A DNA stretch of 64,000 nt from Rhizobium sp. 16-488-2b (GTDB taxonomy: Bacteria > Pseudomonadota > Alphaproteobacteria > Rhizobiales > Rhizobiaceae). Position numbers and translations under genes: made by a program. The notes beneath the pieces are model-generated. The model was not told where the DNA came from. It made no database searches and worked only from the letters and a program-made list of their open reading frames with translations. Of this stretch, positions 53,377-62,013 are shown one piece after another (the first letter of the stretch is position 1; the number at the start of each line of letters is the position of its first letter). Location: positions 372,001-436,000 of the forward strand of contig NZ_JAGHMF010000036.1 in assembly GCF_017741815.1 (NCBI RefSeq), written 5' to 3'.

Positions 53377-53423
53377 GCCAAGCGGGAGGCCGCCCGGCTT
53401 ATGGTGGTCGTATCAATGAATAA

Positions 53424-53453
53424 AAGGACCGGCGTGTGGTGACGCCGGTCCTT
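53424..53453 (-). terminator. Intrinsic terminator for degP
   Basis: AAGGACCGGCGT and ACGCCGGTCCTT form a perfect 12-bp stem with a six-base loop. Read on the minus strand the stem is followed by TTATT, completing a T-rich run with the stem end. It lies seven bases after the degP stop. A second, weaker hairpin (53374-53401) follows the DUF993 stop. Confidence 0.8.
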
Positions 53454-53460
53454 CCGAACG

Positions 53461-54954
53461 CTAGGCCGCAGCGAAGGGAACAGCCACGAAGGTCTTGTTG
53501 CCGCCTCGCTGTACGAGGAGCAGCACGGACTTCTTCTCGGTCTTTGCTGCATCCGCCACCGCGTTCTTAGCTTCACTCGCGTCGTGAACGGTCTTGTCGT
53601 TCACCGACAGGATAATGTCTCCGGTCTGCAGGCCGGCCTTCGCGGCGGGCTTATCTGGCGCCACGTTGGCGATGACAGCACCCTCGACCTTCTGCGACAG
53701 GCCAAGCTGCGCGCGGATATCGGGGGTGAGGTCGGCAAGTGCGACACCGATCCTCGGTCCGCTCTGCGCATGCTTTTCAGTGCCGCCGGCACTTGCGAGC
53801 TGCTGCCCGTCATCGCCTCCGCCGATCGCAACCTTGAGCTCTACGCTCTTGCCGCCGCGCCAGACCGTCACTGTCTGCTTGTCGCCGGGCGAGAGGTCGG
53901 CCACGAGGCGCGAGAGGTCCTTCGGCGATGTCACGCTGTCGCTTCCGACATTGGTCACGACGTCACCGGCCTTGAAGCCGGCCTTGGCAGCGGGCGAGCC
54001 TTCCGAAACGTCGGCGACCAGCGCGCCTTGCGGCTTGGCAAGGCCGATCGCATCGGCGACATCCTGGGTGACGCCCTGGATCTGGACGCCAAGATAACCG
54101 TGCTCGATGGAGCCGTTCTTCTGCAGCTTGGCGACGATCGTCTTGGCTTCATCCGATGGGATCGCGAAGCCGACACCGACGCTGCCGCCGTTCGGCGAAT
54201 AGATGGCGGTGTTGATGCCGACGACATGACCGTCGCGATCAACGAGCGGACCGCCCGAATTGCCGTGGTTGATCGGCGCATCGATCTGGATGAAGTCGTC
54301 ATATGGGCCGCTGTGCAGATCGCGGCCGCGTGCCGAGACGATGCCGGCCGTCACGGTGGTGCCGATGCCGAAGGGGTTGCCGATCGCCAGAATCTGGTCG
54401 CCGAGCTTCAGCTTGCCGGAATCGCCCCAGGCGATGGTCGGCAACGCTTTCGGCGCCTCGATCTTGACCACGGCGAGATCGGCCTTGGCGTCGGCGCCGA
54501 TCAGCTTGCCGGGCAGTTCCGTGCCGTCGTCGAGCGTCACCTTGATATCGGTGGCGTTGGCGATGACATGGTTGTTGGTGACGATATAGCCGTCCGGGTT
54601 GACGATGAAGCCGGAGCCGAGGGCCTGCGCATGCTCACCCGATTGCGGTGCCTGATGCGGGACCGGAATGCCCTGCTGCTCGAAGAACTGCTTGAACTGC
54701 TGCTGCATCTCGGAATTGTCGGTGCTGTCATCGGCGCCCGATGCCTTCATCGTCGTCACGATGGTCACCACGGCCGGCTTGTCGGCATCGACGACATCGG
54801 CAAAAGAACCGCTGCCGTTGGGGGAGGTGGCGACCGACGCCGGCGACGCTACGGCCGGTGACGTTTCGAACGCATAAGGAAGCGAGGCCGCGCCAACGAT
54901 GATTGCCGCACCGAGAAGGGCTGCTGACCGGCGGCGATTGAGGATGTTTGACAT
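53461..54954 (-). CDS. degP: Periplasmic serine protease of the DegP/HtrA family
   Basis: An ATP-independent protease and chaperone for misfolded envelope proteins, 497 aa. After an N-terminal signal or anchor segment (LLGAAIIVGAASLPYAF) the trypsin-like domain has the triad His129 in TNNHV, Asp159 in AKADLAVVK and Ser233 in GNSGGPL. Two PDZ domains follow, beginning near GYLGVQIQGVTQ and GPRIGVALADLTP. The ATG has AGGA eight bases upstream. The gene is monocistronic, with its own terminator and a long upstream region. DegQ-like paralogues are common in this group, so the symbol is by family. Confidence 0.92.
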   Translation of the reverse strand: MSNILNRRRSAALLGAAIIVGAASLPYAFETSPAVASPASVATSPNGSGSFADVVDADKPAVVTIVTTMKASGADDSTDNSEMQQQFKQFFEQQGIPVPHQAPQSGEHAQALGSGFIVNPDGYIVTNNHVIANATDIKVTLDDGTELPGKLIGADAKADLAVVKIEAPKALPTIAWGDSGKLKLGDQILAIGNPFGIGTTVTAGIVSARGRDLHSGPYDDFIQIDAPINHGNSGGPLVDRDGHVVGINTAIYSPNGGSVGVGFAIPSDEAKTIVAKLQKNGSIEHGYLGVQIQGVTQDVADAIGLAKPQGALVADVSEGSPAAKAGFKAGDVVTNVGSDSVTSPKDLSRLVADLSPGDKQTVTVWRGGKSVELKVAIGGGDDGQQLASAGGTEKHAQSGPRIGVALADLTPDIRAQLGLSQKVEGAVIANVAPDKPAAKAGLQTGDIILSVNDKTVHDASEAKNAVADAAKTEKKSVLLLVQRGGNKTFVAVPFAAA

Positions 54955-55467
54955 GATGTCTGTCCTTTGGATGTGTTGCTCGATCGCGTGATGGCTTTCA
55001 CCAGTAGTAGACGCGTGAGATACATATCTGCCGACCAGGATGTATTTTCAAATTAAATATAGATTAGGTAATTGTTACGTTTTCGTCATTTATTACAAGA
55101 GTTTAATGATGTGACGCCTAGTATATGTCGCGCGCGCGAATGCGACGACTATCGCAGGCCGAATGCTCTTCTCCGGCCGGTCTATGGGTGGTTTTAAGGG
55201 GGGATTTCGACCGCGATCGGCCATGCTTTGTCCTCGGACAAGCTGCCGATCGCGGAAGAGCCTTGGGAGGCATTGCGTGGTCCGCCGCAGGGCTGGGACG
55301 CGGGGCTTCCCTAGCGCGGCACCATCGGCGCGTCGATACACACTAAAGTGACCCAAGCCGCGGATTTTGTTATGAACGAAACTCATCATCGTCATTTTGC
55401 GCGCTGGCTTGTGCTCTGTTATGGGTATTCGGGCAGAAAACGAAACTGAAGCGAAAGCACTCGCACA
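54955..55467. other. Divergent intergenic region, 513 bp
   Basis: Lies between degP and the DeoR-type gene and must hold both promoters. The part at about 55020-55110 is AT-rich and is the likeliest promoter DNA for degP. Frames through 55093-55350 show no similarity or ribosome-binding site, so no gene is called. Confidence 0.5.
55437..55458 (+). promoter_or_regulatory. CGAAA repeats ahead of the DeoR-type gene
   Basis: The segment contains AAAACGAAAC and GCGAAAGC, two CGAAA copies 12 bp apart, ending ten bases before the ATG. DeoR/GlpR-type repressors often bind short direct repeats of this kind, so autoregulation is possible. The signal is short. Confidence 0.3.
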
Positions 55468-56259
55468 ATGTTCCTTAGCGACCGTCAAACCGAAATCGTC
55501 GATATGGCCAAGTCGAAAGGCCGGATATTCGTCGAGGACCTGGCAGCGCATTTCTCCGTGACGCCGCAGACCATTCGCAAGGATCTCAACGACATCTGCG
55601 ATGCCCAGATCCTGACCCGCGTGCATGGCGGGGCGGTCTTCCCGAGCGGCACGGAAAACGTCAAATACGAGGCGCGGCGCCAGATCGCGTCGAGCGAAAA
55701 GCAGGCCATCGGCCTGGCCGCTGCCAGTCTCATTCCCAACAATGCGTCCCTGTTCATCAATATCGGCACGACGACCGAGGCGGTCGGTGAGGCCCTCATC
55801 AATCACCATGAGCTGATGGTGATCACCAATAACATCAACGTCGCCAACCGGCTGAGGCTGTTGCCGGCCATCGAGGTGGTGATTGCCGGTGGCGTGGTGC
55901 GCAGCGCCGATGGCGGCATCGTCGGCGAGGCGGCGGTCGATTTCATCCGGCAGTTCAAGGTTGATTACGCCGTGATCGGCGCTTCCGCGCTCGATGAAGA
56001 CGGCGCGCTTCTCGATTACGATTTCCGCGAGGTGAAGGTGGCGCAGGCGATCATCGCCAATGCCCGCCACGTCATCCTGGTCGCCGATTCCACCAAGTTC
56101 GAGCGCACCGCGCCGGTCAGGATTGCCCAGCTTTCCCAGGTGCACACCTTCATTACCGATCGTTGCCCGGTTCCATCCGTGCGGCAGTTCTGTCTTGAGA
56201 ACGATGTGCGGCTGATCGAAACGAGCACGCAAAGGCAGCCGCAGACCGAGCTGGCGTGA
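55468..56259 (+). CDS. DeoR family transcriptional regulator (GlpR-like)
   Basis: A 263-aa regulator. The N-terminal helix-turn-helix is RQTEIVDMAKSKGRIFVEDLAAHFSVTPQTIRKDLND, followed by LTRVHGGAVFPSG, the DeoR hallmark. The sugar-phosphate-sensing domain has LFINIGTTTEAVGEAL, MVITNNINVANRL, VVIAGGVVRSADGGIVG, and VIGASALDEDGALLDYDFREV with VILVADSTKFERTAPVR. This is closest in pattern to glycerol-3-phosphate repressors, but no glp genes lie nearby. The gene following it, a YbaK-type deacylase, is unlikely to be its only target. Confidence 0.9.
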   Translation: MFLSDRQTEIVDMAKSKGRIFVEDLAAHFSVTPQTIRKDLNDICDAQILTRVHGGAVFPSGTENVKYEARRQIASSEKQAIGLAAASLIPNNASLFINIGTTTEAVGEALINHHELMVITNNINVANRLRLLPAIEVVIAGGVVRSADGGIVGEAAVDFIRQFKVDYAVIGASALDEDGALLDYDFREVKVAQAIIANARHVILVADSTKFERTAPVRIAQLSQVHTFITDRCPVPSVRQFCLENDVRLIETSTQRQPQTELA

Positions 56260-56298
56260 CACGCTTTCCAATATTCCCATCAAGGATGATTGTTGCTC

Positions 56299-56757
56299 AT
56301 GAGCCTAGAGACCGTCCGCGCATTCCTCAGCGCATCCGCCCCCGATATTGACATCATCGAAACCGAAATGAGCTCCGCGACCGTCGCGCAGGCGGCCGAA
56401 GCGCATGGGGTCGATCCGGCGCAGATCGCCAAGACGATCTGCCTGCGGCTAGATGACGCGCCGATCCTGGTGGTGGCGGGCGGCTTGGCGCGGCTGGACA
56501 ATCGCAAGTTCAAGGACACGTTCGGCACCAAGGCGCGGCTGTTGAATGCCGAAGAGGTCGTCGAGGCGACCAGCCACCCTGTTGGCGGGGTTTGTCCGTT
56601 CGGGCTTCCGTCGCCGCTGCGCATTTATTGCGACGTTTCCCTCAAGCAATTTGAAGAGGTGGTGCCTGCCGCGGGATCGACGAATTCGGCTGTCCGGATC
56701 GCCACGGATCGCCTGGCGGAGTTGACCAAGGCGACCTGGGTCGACGTTTGCCAATAG
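56299..56757 (+). CDS. YbaK/prolyl-tRNA deacylase-type editing protein
   Basis: A stand-alone trans-editing factor expected to hydrolyse mischarged aminoacyl-tRNA in the cytoplasm, about 152 aa. Motifs are SLETVRAFLSASAPDIDIIE, AKTICLRLDDAPILVVAGG with the catalytic Lys region, DNRKFKDTFGTKARLL and HPVGGVCPFGLPSPLRIYCD. All are typical of the YbaK/ProX superfamily. The ATG at 56299 matches family starts. Upstream in-frame TTG codons (56290, 56293) sit nearer the AGGA and could be used. It follows the DeoR-type gene by 39 bp. Confidence 0.85.
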   Translation: MSLETVRAFLSASAPDIDIIETEMSSATVAQAAEAHGVDPAQIAKTICLRLDDAPILVVAGGLARLDNRKFKDTFGTKARLLNAEEVVEATSHPVGGVCPFGLPSPLRIYCDVSLKQFEEVVPAAGSTNSAVRIATDRLAELTKATWVDVCQ

Positions 56758-56864
56758 GCAGATACACGAACAATTGAACCAGATTCAACGCAAAGCTTAA
56801 AACGCGGAAAAAGAAACCTATATAAGAAGGCGAAACTCAACTGTTGCCATATGGGAGACTTTAG

Positions 56865-57899
56865 ATGCCTCGTGCCGTTTCACGTTTTGCCAAGGTTGCG
56901 GCGATCGCCGCCCTGACAGGCGTTACCGTATTTGCGTCCATCGGCGATGCGGATGCGCGGCGGGCAGGAAGCTCCGGTTTCGGTAGCCGCGGTACACGCA
57001 CGTTCCAGGCGCCGCCTGTCACCCGCACCGCGCCGGCCCCTGCGGCTCCGATGGATCGTTCGATGAGCCAGCGCCCTGAAGCCAACGCGCCTGGCGCCGC
57101 GACGCAGCCGGCCTTCGGTGGTGCTCAGCAGCGTGGTGGCCTGTTTGGCGGCTTCGGCCGGTCGATGATCGGCGGCCTGGTTGCTGGCGGCTTGCTCGGC
57201 ATGCTGCTTGGCCACGGGTTCGGCGGCGGCTTTGGCTTCCTCGGCATGCTCTTGCAGTTCGCTCTGATCGCCGGCGCCGTCATGCTCGCCGTCCGTTTCT
57301 TCGCCAATCGCGGTCAGCAGCCGGCCTATGGCTCGGCGCGCCCGAGCGGCGTCAGCCCCATGGCATCGAATGGCAACTCGTCTTTCCGCATCCCGAGCAT
57401 CGGTTCGGGCGCGGCCGGCTTTGGTCTCGGCGGCTCGAATGCCGCTCCGCAGCAGCCGCGCAACGATCAGCCGAGCGACGAAATCGGGATTAAGCCTGAC
57501 GACCTTGACCGGTTCGAACGGCTCCTGACCGAGGTTCAGACGGCCTACGGTGCCGAGGACTACGGCACGCTGCGCAAGCTGACCACGCCGGAAGCCATGT
57601 CCTATCTCGCCGAGGAACTGGGCGAAAACGCTTCCAACGGCGTTCGCAACCAGGTCAGCGACGTCAAGCTGCTGCAGGGCGATGTCGCCGAAGCCTGGCG
57701 TGAAGACGGTTCGGACTACGCGACGCTTGCCATGCGCTATCAGTCCATCGATGCTGTCATCGAGCGCGATGGCGGCCGGGTGGTGAGCGGCGACACGCGC
57801 TCGCCGACCGAGAGCACCGAGGTCTGGACCTTCGTGCGTAAATCCGGCACCGACTGGAAGCTCGCGGCTATCCAGGGCACCGAACAGCGCGCAGCCTGA
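56865..57899 (+). CDS. Tim44-like domain membrane protein
   Basis: A 344-aa protein. A signal or anchor helix (AAIAALTGVTVFASIG) precedes a Pro/Ala/Arg-rich region. A glycine-rich hydrophobic segment follows (GRSMIGGLVAGGLLGMLLGHGFGGG and LGMLLQFALIAGAVMLAVRFF, residues about 98-145), then a Gly/Asn linker. The C-terminal Tim44-like domain (about 210-340) shows DLDRFERLLTEVQTAYGAEDYGTLRKLTTPEAMSYLAEEL and TESTEVWTFVRKSGTDWKLAAIQ. Bacterial members are inner-membrane proteins linked to membrane protein assembly or quality control. The ATG has GGGAGA six bases upstream. Confidence 0.88.
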   Translation: MPRAVSRFAKVAAIAALTGVTVFASIGDADARRAGSSGFGSRGTRTFQAPPVTRTAPAPAAPMDRSMSQRPEANAPGAATQPAFGGAQQRGGLFGGFGRSMIGGLVAGGLLGMLLGHGFGGGFGFLGMLLQFALIAGAVMLAVRFFANRGQQPAYGSARPSGVSPMASNGNSSFRIPSIGSGAAGFGLGGSNAAPQQPRNDQPSDEIGIKPDDLDRFERLLTEVQTAYGAEDYGTLRKLTTPEAMSYLAEELGENASNGVRNQVSDVKLLQGDVAEAWREDGSDYATLAMRYQSIDAVIERDGGRVVSGDTRSPTESTEVWTFVRKSGTDWKLAAIQGTEQRAA

Positions 57900-57923
57900 T
57901 ATCCATGTCGTTGAAAGCCTGCT

Positions 57924-58643
57924 TCAGCCCTCCTGGGCTGCGGCAGGCACGACCCAAAGCGGCCGATCTTCGCGCCGCGGCGCGGCAATCGTTGGAGCGG
58001 CTTCCTCTTCTGTGAGGAGGCCGTCTTCGTTTTCGCTGACGTCCACTTCATAGGCATAGTCGTAAAGCATCTCGCAGGCGCGCTCGTTGGCCTTGATCTT
58101 GGCCTCCGTCTCGCTGATCGCAGAGGCGATGGCTTTGACGCGGGCGCGCAGCATCGAGCCGAGAATATCGGTCGAAGGCCGCTTTTCCAGGCGCTCCAGG
58201 TGGTGCTCGATACGCGCGGCGTGGCGCTCGAGTTCGCGCTTGGAAAACCGCGCCTTGCGCATGTCTTCGGAGAGATCGTCACGCATCCGCGCGAGCGGAT
58301 CGAAGGTGCCCGGCTCGCGCTCATCCAGCGTCAACTCATTGACGAGCTTCTCGATAACGATCAGCGCCTGCAGATCGACGGGATCGGCGAGTTCGACGTC
58401 ATAGCCGGTATCGTCGAACACCTTGCGGCGAACGGGATCCAGCAGCAGTTCATAGGCCTTTTGCACCCGCCCGAATGCGTCGGGATCGCCACCGGAATCC
58501 GGATGCGTCGACTTCGCGCGCCTACGGTAGGCAGATTTGATCTGGTCATCGCTCGCGTCCCTGCGGACACCGAGAATCTCGTATGGATTGGTCACTGTCC
58601 CTCCGCTGCTGTCGGACATCGTCGTGACACCCGTGAAGGGCAT
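57924..58643 (-). CDS. J-domain (DnaJ-like) protein
   Basis: A 239-aa co-chaperone with an N-terminal J domain (NPYEILGVRRDASDDQIKSAYRRRAKSTHPDSGG, HPD motif intact, to about residue 85) that should stimulate DnaK ATPase. There is no Gly/Phe region or zinc domain, so it is a type III J protein. Residues about 100-210 are charged and helical (SEDMRKARFSKRELERHAARIEHHLERLEKRP), probably coiled coil. The start may be the ATG at 58643 or at 58619. It is convergent with the Tim44-domain gene, 24 bp apart. Confidence 0.88.
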   Translation of the reverse strand: MPFTGVTTMSDSSGGTVTNPYEILGVRRDASDDQIKSAYRRRAKSTHPDSGGDPDAFGRVQKAYELLLDPVRRKVFDDTGYDVELADPVDLQALIVIEKLVNELTLDEREPGTFDPLARMRDDLSEDMRKARFSKRELERHAARIEHHLERLEKRPSTDILGSMLRARVKAIASAISETEAKIKANERACEMLYDYAYEVDVSENEDGLLTEEEAAPTIAAPRREDRPLWVVPAAAQEG

Positions 58644-58945
58644 TCGTCTATCAATGCCGTTCTTCTACCATCACTGGGGCAGAGTTTGGACAAAAGAATA
58701 CATAAGTTTGCGTGAACGCCCGGATTGGCTGAAGGCATCCACCGTCTGTCCACAGTTTGATTGGACGCACCTGCTTGCCACATCGTTTTCCGCGCGGAAA
58801 TCAGATCCATAGGAAAATCGGATGCCGAAGGAATGCTTAATCGATATAATGCCGGCGCTTGCGTTGACGCTGTCAGTCAAATCGAGTTCTATCCGCCACC
58901 TTCTTGCACTAGCTCTGCTGGTGGAGAGCTTCGGAGGACGGTTTC
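58644..58945. other. Divergent intergenic region, 302 bp
   Basis: Separates the J-domain gene from panC and should hold both promoters. No gene, repeat or hairpin of note was seen. Confidence 0.5.
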
Positions 58946-59815
58946 GTGCGTATTATCAAATCGATAGCGGATCTTAGGGCGTGCCTGAGGATCGATCGAC
59001 GTGAGGGCAAAAAGATCGGTCTGGTGCCGACCATGGGCTTTCTGCATGTCGGTCACATGGAACTCGTCTCGCGCGCCAAGGCTGAAAACGACGTGACCGT
59101 GGTGTCGATTTTTGTCAATCCGCTGCAGTTCGGCGCCAACGAGGATCTTGCGCGTTATCCGCGCGATCTCGAGCGGGATTCTGCGCTTCTAAAGAATGCC
59201 GGCGTCGACTTTCTGTTCGCGCCCGAGGTGACGGACATGTATCCGCGCCCGATGCTGACGGTTGTCGATGTGCCGGAGATTGGCCGGCAGTTGGAGGGCG
59301 AGGTTCGCCCAGGTCATTTTGCCGGTGTCGCGACTGTCGTCACCAAGCTCTTCAATATCGTCCAGCCGCATGCCGCCTATTTCGGCGAGAAGGATTACCA
59401 GCAGGTCGTGGTGATCAAGCGGATGGTCGAGGATCTCGCGCAACCCGTCAATGTGGTCGCAGTGCCGACGGTGCGCGAGGCCGATGGCCTGGCCTGCTCC
59501 TCCCGAAATGTCTACCTGAGCGAGACGGAGCGCGCCGCGGCCGTCATCGTGCCGCGGACGCTCGACGAAGCGGCCAGGCTCTACGCCGGAGGCTGTAATG
59601 ACCCCGCGCAATTGGAAGCCGCTTTGAACCGCTTTGTCGCATCCGAACCCCTCGCAAGCGCTGAGGTCGTCGCCGTCAGGCATCCCGAAACACTCGAACC
59701 GCTGACCTCGTTGCAATCGGCGCCGGCACTCGTGGCACTTTTCGTGCGCATCGGCAGCACGCGGCTGCTCGATAATCGCGTCATTGGCCTGACAGCGCAG
59801 TCGAGGACCGCCTGA
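58946..59815 (+). CDS. panC: Pantothenate synthetase
   Basis: Condenses pantoate with beta-alanine using ATP, the last step of vitamin B5 synthesis. The 289-aa protein has LVPTMGFLHVGHMELVSRA (nucleotide-binding HxGH, here HVGH at 34-37), SIFVNPLQFGANEDLARYPRDLE, RPGHFAGVATVVTKLFNIVQP, YFGEKDYQQVVVIKRMV and ACSSRNVYLSETER. The start is a GTG with GGAGG about eight bases upstream. It overlaps panB by one base (TGATG), so the two are translationally coupled. Confidence 0.96.
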   Translation: MRIIKSIADLRACLRIDRREGKKIGLVPTMGFLHVGHMELVSRAKAENDVTVVSIFVNPLQFGANEDLARYPRDLERDSALLKNAGVDFLFAPEVTDMYPRPMLTVVDVPEIGRQLEGEVRPGHFAGVATVVTKLFNIVQPHAAYFGEKDYQQVVVIKRMVEDLAQPVNVVAVPTVREADGLACSSRNVYLSETERAAAVIVPRTLDEAARLYAGGCNDPAQLEAALNRFVASEPLASAEVVAVRHPETLEPLTSLQSAPALVALFVRIGSTRLLDNRVIGLTAQSRTA

Positions 59816-60636
59816 TGAGCGCGCAGGGCAAGCAAAAGCGACTGACCACGGCCTCGATCCGCTCGATGAAGGGAGGAGATCGCGTCGTTTGCCTCACCGC
59901 CTACACGACGCCGATCGCGCGCCTTCTGGATCCGCATTGCGATCTGCTTTTGGTCGGCGATTCCCTAGGCATGGTGCTTTATGGCATGGAGACGACGGTC
60001 GGCGTCACGCTCGACATGATGATCGCTCACGGCCGCGCGGTCATGCGCGGCACGTCGCACGCGTGCGTCATCGTCGATTTGCCGTTCGGCAGCTACCAGG
60101 AATCCAAGGAGCAAGCCTACCGCAATGCCGTCCGCATCCTGCAGGAAACAGGCTGCGACGGGGTCAAACTCGAGGGTGGCGAGGAGATGGCCGAGACAAT
60201 CGCCTTCATGACATCGCGCGGCGTGCCCGTCTTCGCTCATATCGGGTTGATGCCCCAGCTGGTTAACACGGCTGGCGGCTTCCGGTCGCTGGGGCACTCG
60301 GAGCAGGAGGTGACGAAGATCCGCCGCGATGCGGCGGCGGTGGCCGATGCGGGCGCCTTTGCCGTCGTCATAGAGGGAACAGTCGAACCGCTGGCGCGCG
60401 AGATCACGGCATCTCTTTCCATTCCCACCATCGGCATCGGCGCGTCTGTCGCCTGCGATGGCCAGGTGCTGGTGTCGGATGATATGCTGGGCTTGTTCAG
60501 CGATTTCAAGCCGCGCTTTGTCAAGCGCTTTGCCGAGCTCGGTCCGCTCGTGTCGCAGGCGGTGGAGAACTATGCCGCAGACGTCCGCGCCGGCCGCTTT
60601 CCGGGCGTCGAACACACCTTCCCGCCACGCAAGTGA
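59815..60636 (+). CDS. panB: 3-methyl-2-oxobutanoate hydroxymethyltransferase
   Basis: Makes ketopantoate from 2-oxoisovalerate and methylenetetrahydrofolate. The 273-aa sequence shows LTAYTTPIARLLD, LLVGDSLGMVLYG (metal-binding Asp), CDGVKLEGGEEMAE, FAHIGLMPQLVNTAGGF and IPTIGIGASVACDGQVLVSDDMLG. All are canonical. It follows panC in the order common in rhizobia. A small hairpin lies three bases after its stop. Confidence 0.96.
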   Translation: MSAQGKQKRLTTASIRSMKGGDRVVCLTAYTTPIARLLDPHCDLLLVGDSLGMVLYGMETTVGVTLDMMIAHGRAVMRGTSHACVIVDLPFGSYQESKEQAYRNAVRILQETGCDGVKLEGGEEMAETIAFMTSRGVPVFAHIGLMPQLVNTAGGFRSLGHSEQEVTKIRRDAAAVADAGAFAVVIEGTVEPLAREITASLSIPTIGIGASVACDGQVLVSDDMLGLFSDFKPRFVKRFAELGPLVSQAVENYAADVRAGRFPGVEHTFPPRK

Positions 60637-60638
60637 AC

Positions 60639-60657
60639 GCGTGCGCCTTTTGCACGC
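60639..60657 (+). terminator. Hairpin after panB
   Basis: GCGTGC and GCACGC form a perfect 6-bp stem with a seven-base T-rich loop right after the panB stop. No T-run follows, so termination would be weak. The remaining gap to the efflux operon (60658-60939) shows no gene. Confidence 0.4.
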
Positions 60658-60939
60658 TTGAGCGATCTTTCGTCGCGGGCCTTCCGCGGAAATTGCATCT
60701 TTGCGGAAGTGCGCTACAGTCAGCATGCTTCATGTGCAAGTCGTTTCCTGATGATGTCACAGGTCGCGTTCTGGTGAAGCAATGACGGTGTGATGTCGAT
60801 CCCGGTGCGTTCGCAGCGGTTATAAGACCTTTTAGGAGTGAATTCATTGCTGTAGCCTTAGGCCATCCGCCGACAGGTCCTCAGCGCCAATAAGGCCTAC
60901 TCTGCTTGTGTCAGTTTGGAATTCGGGGGAACTCCTAAG

Positions 60940-62013
60940 ATGCACATCAAGACGTTCAGCCTGCTTCTTCTATGCCTCTCGTTTACCTCCTGCCAAAGAG
61001 AAGGCGGCGAGCCCGCCGAACTGACCATTCCAGTGCATGCGGAGCCGGTCGCGTTTCAGGATTTCCGCTACAGTATCAAGCTCACCGGCGCGATCGCCGC
61101 CCATATTGAATCCAATCTCTCGTTTCGCGTCAGCGGCAAGGTCACCGAGTGGACCGCCGATGTCGGCGCGCACGTAACCGCCGGGCAGGTGATCGCGCGG
61201 GTCGATCCGCAGCAGCAGAAGGCCGATGTTGAGGCCGCGCAGGCAGCGCTCGTCGCAGCGCAGGCCGATGTCGAGCAGGCGACCTCGGAGTTCGAGCGGC
61301 GCAAGACGCTGCTTGCCAGCGGTTCGATCTCTAAGGAATCCTACGATCAGGCAGCAACCGCCCTCGATACGTCGAAAGGTTCGCTCGACAACGCCAAGGC
61401 GCAGCTCGGCACGACCAAGGATGCGCTCGGCTATACAGAGCTGAAGACGGATGCCGATGGCATTATCACCGCCCGCAATGTCGAAGTCGGCCAAGTGATG
61501 CAGGCTGCGCAGACGGCGTTCACCCTGGCGCAGGACGGGCCGCGCGACGCGGTGTTTTACATCTACGAGACGCTGCTGCAGTCAAAACCCGATGCGCCGA
61601 GGGTCGAAATCGCGCTCGTCAGCGATCCTAATGTCACTGCCTTCGGCAAGGTCAGCGAGATCTCGCCGACGATCGACACCTCCACCGGCACCGTGCGCGT
61701 CAAGATCACGCTCGAAGAGACGCCACCGAGGATGACGCTGGGGGCACCGGTAACGGGCTTCGCGCAATCGGCGCCGACGAAGATGATCATCCTGCCCTGG
61801 ACCGCATTGTTTGCCATTGACGGCAAACCGGCGGTCTGGATCATCGATCCGAAGGATGAAACCGTCAGCCTAAAGCCGGTCAAGGTTGCGACCTACGAGA
61901 CCGGCCGCGTGATCATATCGGGCGGGCTCGATGTCGGCGAAATGGTCGTAACCGATGGGGGCAAGATGCTGCGACCGGGTCAGAAGGTGACGGTCGAAGG
62001 AGGGCAGAGCTGA
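60940..62013 (+). CDS. RND efflux periplasmic adaptor lipoprotein, first copy
   Basis: A membrane fusion protein of 357 aa linking an RND pump to the outer membrane. It has a signal peptide with a likely lipid-modified Cys (LSFTSC, about residue 18). The lipoyl half (IESNLSFRVSGKVTEWTADVGAHVTAGQVIARVD) and coiled-coil hairpin (about 90-150, Ala/Gln-rich) follow, then the second lipoyl half DGIITARNVEVGQVMQAAQ and beta-barrel domains. The ATG at 60940 has GGGGGA nine bases upstream. A TTG at 60916 is in frame. It overlaps the second adaptor by one base (TGATG). Confidence 0.88.
   Translation: MHIKTFSLLLLCLSFTSCQREGGEPAELTIPVHAEPVAFQDFRYSIKLTGAIAAHIESNLSFRVSGKVTEWTADVGAHVTAGQVIARVDPQQQKADVEAAQAALVAAQADVEQATSEFERRKTLLASGSISKESYDQAATALDTSKGSLDNAKAQLGTTKDALGYTELKTDADGIITARNVEVGQVMQAAQTAFTLAQDGPRDAVFYIYETLLQSKPDAPRVEIALVSDPNVTAFGKVSEISPTIDTSTGTVRVKITLEETPPRMTLGAPVTGFAQSAPTKMIILPWTALFAIDGKPAVWIIDPKDETVSLKPVKVATYETGRVIISGGLDVGEMVVTDGGKMLRPGQKVTVEGGQS

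Noticed and set aside
55093..56283. 396-codon minus-strand frame opposite the DeoR-type gene
   Set aside because: Antisense to a clear regulator gene and without any recognisable motif.
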